From positions 62,001 through 126,000 of the forward strand of contig JBMNJE010000003.1 in NCBI GenBank assembly GCA_050951505.1: a stretch of DNA of 64,000 bases. The letters are read 5' to 3'. Source of the DNA: DUOA01 sp012839095. Its GTDB lineage: Bacteria; Bacillota; Clostridia; Caldicoprobacterales; DTU083. Made by a program: the position numbers and the translations under genes. Under the pieces are notes generated by a model that made no database searches, was not told the DNA's origin, and saw only the letters and a list, made by a program, of their open reading frames with translations. Of this stretch, positions 1 to 7,513 are shown piece by piece (positions within the stretch are counted from its first letter, which is position 1; each line of letters opens with the position of its first letter).

Positions 1-13
1 AGGGACAGGCTGT

Positions 14-1336
14 ATGAGGAGAAGAAGGCGGTTTATTTATATTCTCACTATACCCGCGGCAGTCTGGATGGATGCCTGTGCCCTTTTTCCCATGGTCCTT
101 ACCCTTTACCTGCTGGGTTTGTCATCCCTTTCCCCATATTCCCTGGGCGCTTCTTTAATTGGTATGTATCTGTTTGGTGCCCTTTGCAGGAGACTGCTGA
201 AACGCAGGAACAGGATGCTGTCTGTCCTTATATCCCTGCCGGCCTGTCTGGGCCTGGGTATATATCTGATTGGGGGCAGTCCGGTCCTTTTTGTTTTCAT
301 CCCGCTGACATTTGCAGCTGCCTGCAGGGGTATTTTTATTGCAGAGCGGCCCTTTAATTATTCCTTCTCCGGTGTTTACTTATATATATCCCTCTTTATT
401 TACTTTGTCAGCTATTACCTGTATGGCAAAATTATAGCTGTACAGCAGTACCAGGGCTATATCCTGACAGCAGGGCTGATTGCGGTTCCCTTTTTCTTAA
501 TTGCCATCAATTCCCAGAACCTGCTTCAGGCTTCAGGTGAGGATCTCAGGGAGTCTTCATCCATGCCCGTTGTCAGAAGAAACAACCGGATTCTGGTTTT
601 TGTCACCGTCCTGGCGGGCATATTGATTGCAGGTTACAATACCCTGAAGGATGCCCTGCTGACCTTTCTGAAGTCGGCTGTTTTGTCTGTTATGGCCCTC
701 ATCGATCGCCTGTTCAGCATGCTTTATTCGCCCAGCCCGGCTGGAGAGACCCCCCAGGGGGGAATGCCGCCTCAGCTGCCGGCCGTGGAAGCCAGGCCCC
801 CCTCTCCTTTTTGGGAGAAGGTAACAGAGATCATGGCATATGCTGTTCTTCTTATTCTATCGGCATTTGCCTTGTTTTTCCTGGCAAAGCAGCTGGTTAA
901 GCTGTGGCGCCGGCTGGCTGCCTGGCTGAAGAAGCTGATGGAAGACGGACGCTGGGCCGGGGAGCATGCCGGATACAGTGACGAGAAAGAAAGCCTGATA
1001 GACTGGCAGATAATAAAACAAAGCTATGTGGACGGCATCCGGGAATGGCTGGATAAGGTCCGAAGAAGTGAGCCCAGGTGGAATAAATTGACCGATAACA
1101 GCCAAAAGGTCAGGTATCTATACAGACATCTGATTTTGAGAGCCATGGAATCGGGTTATTTCTTTCGTCCATGGCGGACACCCAATGAAACAATGGATGA
1201 TCTGACAAAGAAGGGCCTTTTAGGGGAAGATGCAAGAGAACTGCTGGAAGGCCTTTACGGGAAGGCCCGCTATACTGATAAGGCTGTTGAGGATTCGGAA
1301 GTGGAGATACTTAGAAGCAAGCTTAGGAATCAATAG
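14..1336 (+). CDS. DUF4129-type multi-pass membrane protein
   Basis: A 440-residue protein with about six hydrophobic helices in the first 210 residues, a proline-rich linker near residues 235-262, another membrane helix near 275-295 and a basic, soluble C-terminal tail. The tail (a conserved Arg/Tyr-rich block around residues 360-425, including YRHLILRAME and RTPNETMDDL) resembles the DUF4129 domain that sits beside DUF58 and transglutaminase proteins in Firmicutes. I infer membership of that envelope-associated cluster, but its other genes would lie left of the window. The ATG at 14 follows a purine-rich stretch. The 3' end overlaps the convergent transporter gene by 14 bp. The molecular function is not known. 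Confidence 0.6.
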   Translation: MRRRRRFIYILTIPAAVWMDACALFPMVLTLYLLGLSSLSPYSLGASLIGMYLFGALCRRLLKRRNRMLSVLISLPACLGLGIYLIGGSPVLFVFIPLTFAAACRGIFIAERPFNYSFSGVYLYISLFIYFVSYYLYGKIIAVQQYQGYILTAGLIAVPFFLIAINSQNLLQASGEDLRESSSMPVVRRNNRILVFVTVLAGILIAGYNTLKDALLTFLKSAVLSVMALIDRLFSMLYSPSPAGETPQGGMPPQLPAVEARPPSPFWEKVTEIMAYAVLLILSAFALFFLAKQLVKLWRRLAAWLKKLMEDGRWAGEHAGYSDEKESLIDWQIIKQSYVDGIREWLDKVRRSEPRWNKLTDNSQKVRYLYRHLILRAMESGYFFRPWRTPNETMDDLTKKGLLGEDARELLEGLYGKARYTDKAVEDSEVEILRSKLRNQ

Positions 1337-2291
1337 GAGAATTGTCATCCTTCTCCTCATAGGGCTCTATGTGGGCGATGACCTGTGCCGTTTTGCTTAT
1401 ATCCCTGCGAATTCTGTTTTCAATTTCGTGAATCAGCCTGTGTGACTCTTCTATGCTCAAATCCGGCTGGATCATAATATGCATGTCGATATAAAGTGCG
1501 TTCTTGTCCCCTCGGCTGCGGATGTGGTGGGTATCCTTTACCTGGCTGAATTCCATGATCAGGGCTTTTATTCGTTCTTCATCGATAACGGCCTTATCCA
1601 CCAGCACATCCCGATTCAGCCTGAATATCTCGACTGCTGCATACAGAATAAAGCCGGATACCACCAGGGACAGGGCCGGGTCAATAAAGGACGGCAGCCC
1701 CAGCCTGATGCCTGTAAGAGTGACCAGAACTCCCAGGGAAATAAAGATGTCGCTTCGGGTGTGCATGGAATCGGAAATGAGAATCTGACTGCCCAGCTCT
1801 TTTCCCTTTCTGTATTCCGCGGTACTCACTGCAATATTTATAAGAAGGGTACCCAGAAGCAGAATCAGGCTTTCCGGAGTAATCATAGGTGTGACGGGAT
1901 GAACAAACCTGTTGGCGGCATCGACCAGGATCTTGCCGCTTAAGAAAAAAAGTATTCCCGAGATCAGAAGGCCGGCCAGGGTTTCAAACTTGCCGTGGCC
2001 GTAAGGATGGTCCTCATCTATGGGCCTGGATGCCAGACGGATGCCAATAAGCCCTACTAAATTGGAAGAGCCGTCCGTCAGAGAATGAAACCCGTCGGCT
2101 GTCATGCTGTTGCTATGAATGATGATACCCAGCACAATTTTCACTGCTGCTACGGCCAGGTTGATAAAGAGAATTATCCACATGATGCGGCGTACTCTGG
2201 CGTATTTGTCATGTGTACCTGCTGCACTCTGTTGTTCAGCCTGAGAATTATTCTGTTTACGGTGCTGCCTGAAAAAAGGGCTTTGTTTCAC
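1323..2291 (-). CDS. Cation diffusion facilitator (CDF) family transporter
   Basis: A membrane antiporter family that exports divalent metals such as Zn, Mn, Fe or Co in exchange for protons. The 322-residue protein has the CDF layout: transmembrane helices over the first two thirds and a cytoplasmic metal-binding C-terminal domain. Metal-site residues of the HxxxD type are visible in ADGFHSLTD (helix 2) and DSMHTRSD (helix 5); DEDHPYGHGKFE is the typical loop after helix 2. The frame is open upstream to 2381, but I chose GTG at 2291 because AGAGGTG lies about 7 nt before it. The metal specificity cannot be read from the sequence. Confidence 0.9.
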   Translation of the reverse strand: MKQSPFFRQHRKQNNSQAEQQSAAGTHDKYARVRRIMWIILFINLAVAAVKIVLGIIIHSNSMTADGFHSLTDGSSNLVGLIGIRLASRPIDEDHPYGHGKFETLAGLLISGILFFLSGKILVDAANRFVHPVTPMITPESLILLLGTLLINIAVSTAEYRKGKELGSQILISDSMHTRSDIFISLGVLVTLTGIRLGLPSFIDPALSLVVSGFILYAAVEIFRLNRDVLVDKAVIDEERIKALIMEFSQVKDTHHIRSRGDKNALYIDMHIMIQPDLSIEESHRLIHEIENRIRRDISKTAQVIAHIEPYEEKDDNSPIDS

Positions 2292-2410
2292 TAATTTGCA
2301 CCTCTTGGAATTAATATAATATATAAATATGATCCCATAATAAACCAAATGCTGTAAAATTTCAATGTATCCGTAAGGCAAATCATGTTTCTGCCTCTAT
2401 TGGCTTTTTA

Positions 2411-2438
2411 TTGCATTTTAGACCATTGATGGTATAAT
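2411..2438 (+). promoter_or_regulatory. Sigma-A-type promoter of glnA
   Basis: TTGCAT (2411-2416) and TATAAT (2433-2438) are separated by 16 bp. An inverted repeat TTGCATTT (2411-2418) / AAATGCAA (2440-2447) brackets the core promoter, so a repressor bound here would block RNA polymerase. It does not match the classic GlnR or CodY consensus. Confidence 0.6.
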
Positions 2439-2478
2439 TAAATGCAACATTTAATTTTGTAATTTGGGAGCGTGTTCT

Positions 2479-3810
2479 ATGGCAAAATATACGAAAGAAG
2501 ACATTCTGCGCCTGTGCAGGGAAGAGGAAGTTCAGTTTGTCCGGCTGCAGTTTACCGATATATTCGGTACCCTGAAGAATGTGGCCATTACGGTCAGGCA
2601 GCTGGAGAAGGCGCTGGACAATGAGATCATGTTTGACGGCTCCTCCATAGAAGGTTTTGTCCGCATTGAGGAATCCGATATGATTCTGTATCCGGATCCC
2701 AATTCATTTGTGGTATACCCGCGTAATTCATCGGAGAGCAGAACGGCCAGACTGATTTGTGATGTTTACAATGCCGACAGAACTCCCTTTGCAGGATGTC
2801 CCAGAAACACGCTGAAAAGAGTGCTGAAGGAAGCCGGGGAAATGGGCTATACCATGCAGGCAGGCCCTGAAGCCGAGTTTTTTCTCTTCCACATAGATGC
2901 AGAAGGAAAATCCACCATGACCACCCATGATAATGCCGGTTACTTTGATTTGGGCCCGGTGGATCGGGGGGAGAATGCCCGCAGGGAAATATGCCTGTTT
3001 CTGGAGGAGATGGGTTTTGAGATTGAAGCCTCCCATCATGAGCTGGCCCCCGGTCAGCATGAAATAGACTTCAAATACGATGATGCCCTGACCACTGCCG
3101 ACAATATCATGACATTCAAAATGGTGGTCCGGTTTATAGCCCGGAAGCATGGGCTGCATGCCACCTTTATGCCCAAGCCCATCTACGGAGTGGCCGGTTC
3201 AGGCATGCATCTGAACCAGTCCCTGTTCAGAAATGGAGACAATGCCTTCTATGATCCCAAAGGAGAGCTTCAGCTCAGCCGGGAAGCTTTTTACTACATG
3301 GGGGGCCTTTTGAAGCATGCGCCGGCAATTACCGCTATTACCAATCCCCTGGTCAACTCCTACAAACGGCTGGTAGCGGGGTATGAAGCGCCGGTTTATG
3401 TGGCCTGGTCGTCTCAGAACCGCAGTCCCCTTATCCGGATCCCCTCAAAGCGGGGGAGGGCAACCAGGCTGGAGCTGCGAAGCCCGGATCCTTCCTGCAA
3501 TCCCTATCTGGCATTGGCAGTAACCCTGAAGGCCGGTCTGGACGGCATAAAAAACAAAATACAGCCGCCTCCTCCCGTGGACAGAAACATCTATGACATG
3601 AACGACAGCGAAAGGGAAGAGCTGTGCATCGGCAGTCTGCCGCAGAATCTGTATGAGGCATTGGAGGCACTGGAAAAGGACAGCCTTATACGGGAAACCC
3701 TGTGTGATCACTCCTACAGCCGGTACAGGGAGGCTAAGCTGATCGAGTGGAACGAGTATAAAATGCAGATTAGTCAATGGGAACTGGATCAATATCTGAA
3801 CCGGTTTTGA
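2479..3810 (+). CDS. glnA: Glutamine synthetase, type I (alpha)
   Basis: Makes glutamine from glutamate, ammonia and ATP in the cytoplasm; central to nitrogen assimilation. 443 residues, the usual length of GSI-alpha enzymes, which are feedback-inhibited rather than adenylylated. Visible signatures are the N-terminal beta-grasp with DGSSIEGFVRIEESDM, the GPEAEFFLF metal-site strand, the NPLVNSYKRL substrate loop and an Arg-rich active-site segment (RIPSKRGRATRLELRSPDPS). ATG 2479 is preferred over the in-frame TTG at 2464 because GGGAG lies 8 nt before it. It has its own promoter and is followed by an amidotransferase-like gene 42 bp downstream. Confidence 0.95.
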   Translation: MAKYTKEDILRLCREEEVQFVRLQFTDIFGTLKNVAITVRQLEKALDNEIMFDGSSIEGFVRIEESDMILYPDPNSFVVYPRNSSESRTARLICDVYNADRTPFAGCPRNTLKRVLKEAGEMGYTMQAGPEAEFFLFHIDAEGKSTMTTHDNAGYFDLGPVDRGENARREICLFLEEMGFEIEASHHELAPGQHEIDFKYDDALTTADNIMTFKMVVRFIARKHGLHATFMPKPIYGVAGSGMHLNQSLFRNGDNAFYDPKGELQLSREAFYYMGGLLKHAPAITAITNPLVNSYKRLVAGYEAPVYVAWSSQNRSPLIRIPSKRGRATRLELRSPDPSCNPYLALAVTLKAGLDGIKNKIQPPPPVDRNIYDMNDSEREELCIGSLPQNLYEALEALEKDSLIRETLCDHSYSRYREAKLIEWNEYKMQISQWELDQYLNRF

Positions 3811-3852
3811 TGAAAGCAGTTTTGGCATATAAGCCAGTGGGAGGAAGTTCTG

Positions 3853-4581
3853 ATGAAGCCGATTATTGGCATTACCTGTGATTATGACTGGAAAGAGGAT
3901 AAAATTCAGCTGAAGACGGGCTATGTGAAGAGTGTCTGCCGTGCAGGCGGTCTGCCCTTCCTCATATCACCTGTCCTCCCTCATGAATCCGGCATGACAG
4001 CGGACATAATAAGCCGGATTGACGGGCTGCTTCTGACAGGGGGGCAGGACGTTGATCCCCGGCATTTTGGAGATGAACCTCACAAGGCCATTGGTTCCGT
4101 TAACCCTTGGAGGGATGAACTGGAACTGTCCCTGTGCCGGGAGGCAGCAAAGGCCCGCATGCCCATACTGGGCATCTGCAGAGGAGCACAGGTGCTGAAT
4201 ATTGCCCTGGGGGGCGATATCTTTCAGGACATAAATGCCCAGGCCGGCGGGAAGGGCCTTATATGCCACAGCCAGACCGCTCCCGCCTGGTATGGTTTTC
4301 ACAGCATAAAAATCAGGGAAGGTTCCAGGTTACACGGTATTTTGGGTACAGATGACCTGTTTGTCAACAGTTTCCATCATCAGGCAGTCAGGCGGCTGGC
4401 CCCGACCTTTGAAGCGGCGGCTTTTACAAGCGACGGTATGATAGAGGCCGTTGAATCCCGCGAACATCCTTTTATGCTGGGCGTGCAATGGCATCCGGAA
4501 TGCATGCAGGAGGATCCGTTTGCGCACAGGCTCTTTGAAGCTTTCGTGAAGGCCGCCGGCAGGCCGGCCGGTGATGAATAA
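3853..4581 (+). CDS. Gamma-glutamyl-gamma-aminobutyrate hydrolase family (class I GATase-like, peptidase C26)
   Basis: A stand-alone class I glutamine-amidotransferase fold. Family members (PuuD-like) cleave gamma-glutamyl bonds, for instance in gamma-glutamyl-GABA during polyamine breakdown. 242 residues. The nucleophilic cysteine is in ILGICRGAQVLN and the catalytic His-Glu pair in GVQWHPE; an oxyanion-type TGGQDVDP segment comes earlier. It probably shares a transcript with glnA, which fits a role in glutamate/glutamine metabolism. The exact substrate is not determined by the sequence. GAGGAAG precedes the ATG at 3853. Confidence 0.88.
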   Translation: MKPIIGITCDYDWKEDKIQLKTGYVKSVCRAGGLPFLISPVLPHESGMTADIISRIDGLLLTGGQDVDPRHFGDEPHKAIGSVNPWRDELELSLCREAAKARMPILGICRGAQVLNIALGGDIFQDINAQAGGKGLICHSQTAPAWYGFHSIKIREGSRLHGILGTDDLFVNSFHHQAVRRLAPTFEAAAFTSDGMIEAVESREHPFMLGVQWHPECMQEDPFAHRLFEAFVKAAGRPAGDE

Positions 4582-4653
4582 CATATTACAAGCAGTGGAT
4601 TCCTGGACTTAAGAAACCATTGAACTGTTCAACTGAAGGAAAGGAGGCCGCAG

Positions 4654-5145
4654 GTGATATATCTTACAGACAGCCTGGATAAGGCGCGGCAAATTCAGGA
4701 GAGGGCAAGAGAGTGCGGTATTGATGCCTTTATGGAGGAATCCGGAGGTGAATATCTTATTCACTTAAGCCAAACTGTTCTGCAGGAACGGGGCAGGTCC
4801 CTTCCTTCTCCGGTCGGCCTCGTTGTCATAACCGGCTGCGTTCTGGGACGGGGAGAGCAGGAACTGGGAAAGACTCTCATGAAGAGCTATTTCTATCACC
4901 TGAGACAGTGCAGGCCCTGTCCAAAAGCCCTTATCTTCTTAAATGGAGGCGTAGCCCTGACAGTCGAGGGCTCTGAGCTGCTGGATGACCTCCGGATACT
5001 GGCGGAGAAAGGAACCGAGATACTTTCCTCGGACACCTGCCTGGATTTCTACGGGCTTAAGGGAAGTCTGGCAGTAGGCAGAACGGCGGGCATGAAGGAA
5101 ATTGTTGAGCGAATGCACAGAGAGGAAAATACCCTTATTCTGTAG
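4654..5145 (+). CDS. YedF-like selenium/sulfur metabolism protein lacking the TusA domain
   Basis: 163 residues. The C-terminal two thirds match the YedF C-terminal (DsrE-like) domain: GRGEQELGKTLMKSY, FLNGGVALTVEGSELLDDL, DTCLDFYGL and the AVGRTAG end. In full-length YedF a TusA-like domain with a Cys-Pro motif precedes this; here only about 40 residues remain at the N terminus and no Cys-Pro motif is seen. The family is associated with selenium metabolism genes, but no selD or selA is in this window. The GTG start at 4654 is set by AAGGAGG 6 nt upstream. The role is inferred from family only. Confidence 0.75.
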   Translation: MIYLTDSLDKARQIQERARECGIDAFMEESGGEYLIHLSQTVLQERGRSLPSPVGLVVITGCVLGRGEQELGKTLMKSYFYHLRQCRPCPKALIFLNGGVALTVEGSELLDDLRILAEKGTEILSSDTCLDFYGLKGSLAVGRTAGMKEIVERMHREENTLIL

Positions 5146-5165
5146 CAGCGGAAGGATTGATATGC

Positions 5166-5366
5166 ATGTCAGCAGAATACCGAATCGGAGATGTCATACA
5201 AACCAGAAAACCTCATCCCTGCGGCAATGACAAATGGACTGTGATCCGGATAGGAGCTGATTTCAAGATCAAGTGCCTTAAATGCAGCCGCATTGTCATG
5301 CTGGATCGGGAAACCTTTCTTAAAAGGGTAAAAAAGATAGTTCAAAGGGCTGATAACTTATCCTGA
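5166..5366 (+). CDS. DUF951 family protein
   Basis: A 66-residue basic protein of unknown function, widespread in Firmicutes. It shows the family core: GDVIQTRKPHPCGNDKW, the IRIGADFKIKC strand and a CLKCSR cysteine pair, which with the earlier Cys could bind a metal. ATG 5166 is preferred over upstream in-frame TTG 5157 because GGAAGGA lies 9 nt before the ATG. In many Firmicutes this gene sits near ribosomal or DNA-replication genes; here it follows the YedF-like gene by 20 bp and probably ends that transcript. Confidence 0.85.
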   Translation: MSAEYRIGDVIQTRKPHPCGNDKWTVIRIGADFKIKCLKCSRIVMLDRETFLKRVKKIVQRADNLS

Positions 5367-5390
5367 TCTGCTTTTACACCAGGAACCGGA

Positions 5391-5408
5391 TTGACAAAAC
5401 CTTGTCAA
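5391..5408. repeat. 7-bp inverted repeat upstream of the ilv promoter
   Basis: TTGACAA (5391-5397) and TTGTCAA (5402-5408) form a perfect inverted repeat with a 4-bp spacer, ending 21 bp before the -35 box. It has no T-run, so it does not look like a terminator. Placement suits an activator or repressor site, which is inference. Confidence 0.45.
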
Positions 5409-5428
5409 AGAATATTTTGAAAACCCTA

Positions 5429-5458
5429 TTGACACGGGGGATGTACCTTTGGTACAAT
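5429..5458 (+). promoter_or_regulatory. Promoter of the ilv-leu operon leader
   Basis: TTGACA (5429-5434) and TACAAT (5453-5458) with an 18-bp spacer. Transcription would start near 5465, about 25 nt before the riboswitch aptamer, so the whole 500-nt leader is transcribed. Confidence 0.75.
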
Positions 5459-5487
5459 ACGATACAATTCAACCTTTTTCAGGAAGA

Positions 5488-5583
5488 AAGTGTACCTAGG
5501 GTTCCGCCGCACAAGCGGGTCTGCGACCGAGCGGTACAGAATACACCTGGGGTGTATTACACCGTGGGAATAAAATACCCGGC
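5488..5583 (+). promoter_or_regulatory. ykkC-family riboswitch aptamer, probably subtype 2a (ppGpp)
   Basis: The ykkC signature is visible: CTAGGGTTCCG (5496-5506), GCGACCGAGC followed by GGTAC (5533-5537) that pairs with GTACC (5492-5496), a variable hairpin ATACACC/GGTGTAT (5541-5557), and ACACCGTGGGAATAAAATACCC (last part 5560-5580). Known ligands of this scaffold are guanidine, ppGpp, PRPP and nucleoside diphosphates. The ppGpp class is the one found upstream of branched-chain amino acid genes and in tandem with T-boxes, so I assign ppGpp from context. The ligand is inference; family membership is well supported. Confidence 0.8.
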
Positions 5584-5635
5584 GGCAGGTTTCTTCATAA
5601 CAGAATCTTGTTGCCGGGTAGTATTATATATTTTT
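5578..5635 (+). terminator. Expression-platform terminator of the ykkC riboswitch
   Basis: A 12-bp stem, 5578-5589 paired with 5607-5618 (CCCGGCGGCAGG / CTTGTTGCCGGG with G-U pairs), followed by an AT-rich, T-rich tail ending TTTTT. Its left arm shares CCCGG with the 3' end of the aptamer, so ligand binding should prevent the terminator, giving an ON switch. Confidence 0.7.
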
Positions 5636-5663
5636 ACAGCAGGCAATCAGCAGGCAAAACCCT

Positions 5664-5946
5664 ATGACGGAGACAGAAGACCCGAAGCAATCATCTTCAG
5701 CGAGCCGGTGGCTGGTGGAAACCGGTGGATTGGCGGGTTGTATGCTCACTCCCGAGGGGCAGTCTGAACCAGCATAAGCATGGCTTCAGTAGGGCATGAC
5801 GGGCGGTCCCGTTACAGACCGGAAGTTTGATGGAACTTCGTAAGATCCGTCCCGCGAGGGCCGGATAAAATCAGGGTGGTACCGTGAAAGCAGCCTTTCA
5901 CCCCTATGCATGTGTTCACACATGCATGGGTGTGAAAGGTTTTTTA
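5664..5946 (+). promoter_or_regulatory. T-box leader, leucine specifier (CTC)
   Basis: A T-box element that senses uncharged tRNA. The conserved T-box sequence AGGGTGGTACCGTG lies at 5873-5886; its TGGT bulge (5877-5880) would pair with the ACCA end of tRNA, consistent with an A discriminator as in tRNA-Leu. The Stem I signature GGTGGCTGGTGGAAACCGG lies near 5706-5724, followed by the probable specifier CTC at 5745-5747 (leucine). The antiterminator uses GTGAAAG/CTTTCAC around 5884-5900. It lies after the ykkC terminator, so ilv transcription must pass both gates. Confidence 0.9.
5894..5946 (+). terminator. T-box terminator
   Basis: A long hairpin whose outer arms CCTTTCACCCC and GGGTGTGAAAGG (5894-5939) enclose a GCATGTG/CACATGC inner stem, followed by a T-rich run at 5940-5950. 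Its left arm overlaps the T-box antiterminator. Confidence 0.88.
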
Positions 5947-5980
5947 TTTTATACCAACAAAGAATAGGGAGGGAAGAGAG

Positions 5981-6517
5981 ATGAAATATGTATTGGGCGT
6001 ACTGGTTGATAACCACCCCGGTGTACTGTCCAGGGTATCAGGGCTGTTCAGCCGCAGGGGTTTCAATATAGAAAGCCTGGCTGTGGGCGTAACTGAGAAT
6101 CCTGCTGTTTCGCGTATTACCATAGTTGTGGATGGAGACGAATACATTGTGGGTCAGGTCACAAAACAGCTGAACAAGCTTATAAATGTCATCAAGGTTT
6201 CAATTATCGGCGAGGATTCCATCTCAAGGGAGCTGGCCCTTATAAAGGTAAGGGCAACTCCTGCCACGCGAAATCAGATAGTGGACATAGTCAACATCTT
6301 CAGGGCCAAGGTAGTGGATGTAAACCGCAATTCCGTCATTGTGGAAATTACAGGGGACAGCAAGAAAATAGCTGCCCTGGAGGAGATGCTGGATGACTTC
6401 GGCATCCTGGAAATGGTTCGCACCGGCAATATTTCAATCGATAGGGGAATGAGAATGGTCAGATGCATTCACCCGGAAAATGAGGAGGAAGAGTTCTATG
6501 GCGAAAATGTATTATGA
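5981..6517 (+). CDS. ilvN: Acetolactate synthase, small (regulatory) subunit
   Basis: Regulatory subunit of acetohydroxyacid synthase, which makes acetolactate and acetohydroxybutyrate for valine, leucine and isoleucine. 178 residues: an N-terminal ACT domain (residues 1-75, with DNHPGVLSRVSGLFSRRGFN and the ESLAVG element) that binds valine, and the small-subunit C-terminal domain (about 85-160). First gene after the leader; GGGAGGGAAGAGAG precedes ATG 5981. It overlaps ilvC by 20 bp, suggesting translational coupling. The catalytic partner ilvB is not beside it but 14 kb downstream. Confidence 0.95.
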   Translation: MKYVLGVLVDNHPGVLSRVSGLFSRRGFNIESLAVGVTENPAVSRITIVVDGDEYIVGQVTKQLNKLINVIKVSIIGEDSISRELALIKVRATPATRNQIVDIVNIFRAKVVDVNRNSVIVEITGDSKKIAALEEMLDDFGILEMVRTGNISIDRGMRMVRCIHPENEEEEFYGENVL

Positions 6518-7493
6518 ATCGGATGCAAACTTAGGGCTTCTTATGGGCAAAAAAGTTGCTGTCATCGGCTATGGAAGCCAGGGGCATGCTCATGCGCTTA
6601 ATCTGAAGGAAAGCGGGGCAGATGTAATTGTAGGCCTCTACCAGGGAAGTTCCTCCTGGGAAAAAGCAGAGCAGGCCGGGCTGAAGGTGATGGAGACGGC
6701 AGAGGCGGCTGAAGCAGCAGATTTAATTATGATGCTGGTGCCCGATGAGAAGCAGGCAAAGCTGTACAGGGAATCCATTGAACCTTACCTGAAGCCGGGC
6801 AATGCCCTGATGTTTGCCCACGGCTTCAACATCCACTTCGGCCAGATAGTACCGCCGGACGAGGTTGACGTTATAATGGTGGCACCCAAAGGCCCCGGGC
6901 ATACGGTCAGAAGCCAGTTCCTGGAGGGCAAAGGGGTACCCTGCCTGATTGCAGTTCATCAGGATGCCACAGGAAAGGCCCGTGATTATGCCCTGGCCTA
7001 TGCGGCAGGCATTGGAGGGGCGAGGGCCGGTGTTCTGGAGACCACCTTCAAAGAGGAGACGGAAACCGATTTGTTCGGCGAGCAGGCAGTACTGTGCGGC
7101 GGCGTGACCGAGCTTATCAAGGCAGGCTTTGAAACCCTGGTGGAGGCGGGGTATCAGCCTGAAAGCGCATACTTTGAATGCCTTCATGAAATGAAGCTGA
7201 TTGTGGATCTAATGTACGAGGGCGGAATGTCCTACATGCGCTACTCCATCAGCGACACAGCCGAGTACGGAGACTACTGCACCGGAAAGCGGATCATTAC
7301 CGACCAGACACGCCAGGAGATGAAAAAGATACTGAGTGAAATACAGGACGGTACCTTTGCAAAGAACTGGATTCTGGAAAACCAGGCCAACCGTCCCTCC
7401 TTTTCGGCCATGCGCGTCCGTGAGCAAAGCCATGAGATAGAAAGCGTGGGACGGGAGCTGCGTAAGATGATGCCCTGGGTTAAGAAAAAATAA
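6498..7493 (+). CDS. ilvC: Ketol-acid reductoisomerase
   Basis: Second common enzyme of branched-chain amino acid synthesis: isomerises and reduces acetolactate and acetohydroxybutyrate. 331 residues, class I length. The Rossmann motif VIGYGSQGHAHALNLKESG is near residue 20 and the cofactor loop reads GLYQGSSSW, whose serines fit NADPH use. The C-terminal knotted domain shows the metal ligands in ETDLFGEQAVLCGG and a following CLHEMKLIVDLMYEGG block. Start ATG 6498 is preceded by GAGGAGGAAGAG, so the upstream in-frame GTG at 6480 is not needed. Confidence 0.96.
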   Translation: MAKMYYESDANLGLLMGKKVAVIGYGSQGHAHALNLKESGADVIVGLYQGSSSWEKAEQAGLKVMETAEAAEAADLIMMLVPDEKQAKLYRESIEPYLKPGNALMFAHGFNIHFGQIVPPDEVDVIMVAPKGPGHTVRSQFLEGKGVPCLIAVHQDATGKARDYALAYAAGIGGARAGVLETTFKEETETDLFGEQAVLCGGVTELIKAGFETLVEAGYQPESAYFECLHEMKLIVDLMYEGGMSYMRYSISDTAEYGDYCTGKRIITDQTRQEMKKILSEIQDGTFAKNWILENQANRPSFSAMRVREQSHEIESVGRELRKMMPWVKKK

Positions 7494-7513
7494 ACCGATT
7501 AAGGAGAATTATC

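Noticed and set aside
5402..5767. A 121-codon open frame through the ilv leader
   Set aside because: It lies within the riboswitch and T-box sequences, has no ribosome-binding site, and its codons follow RNA structure rather than protein.
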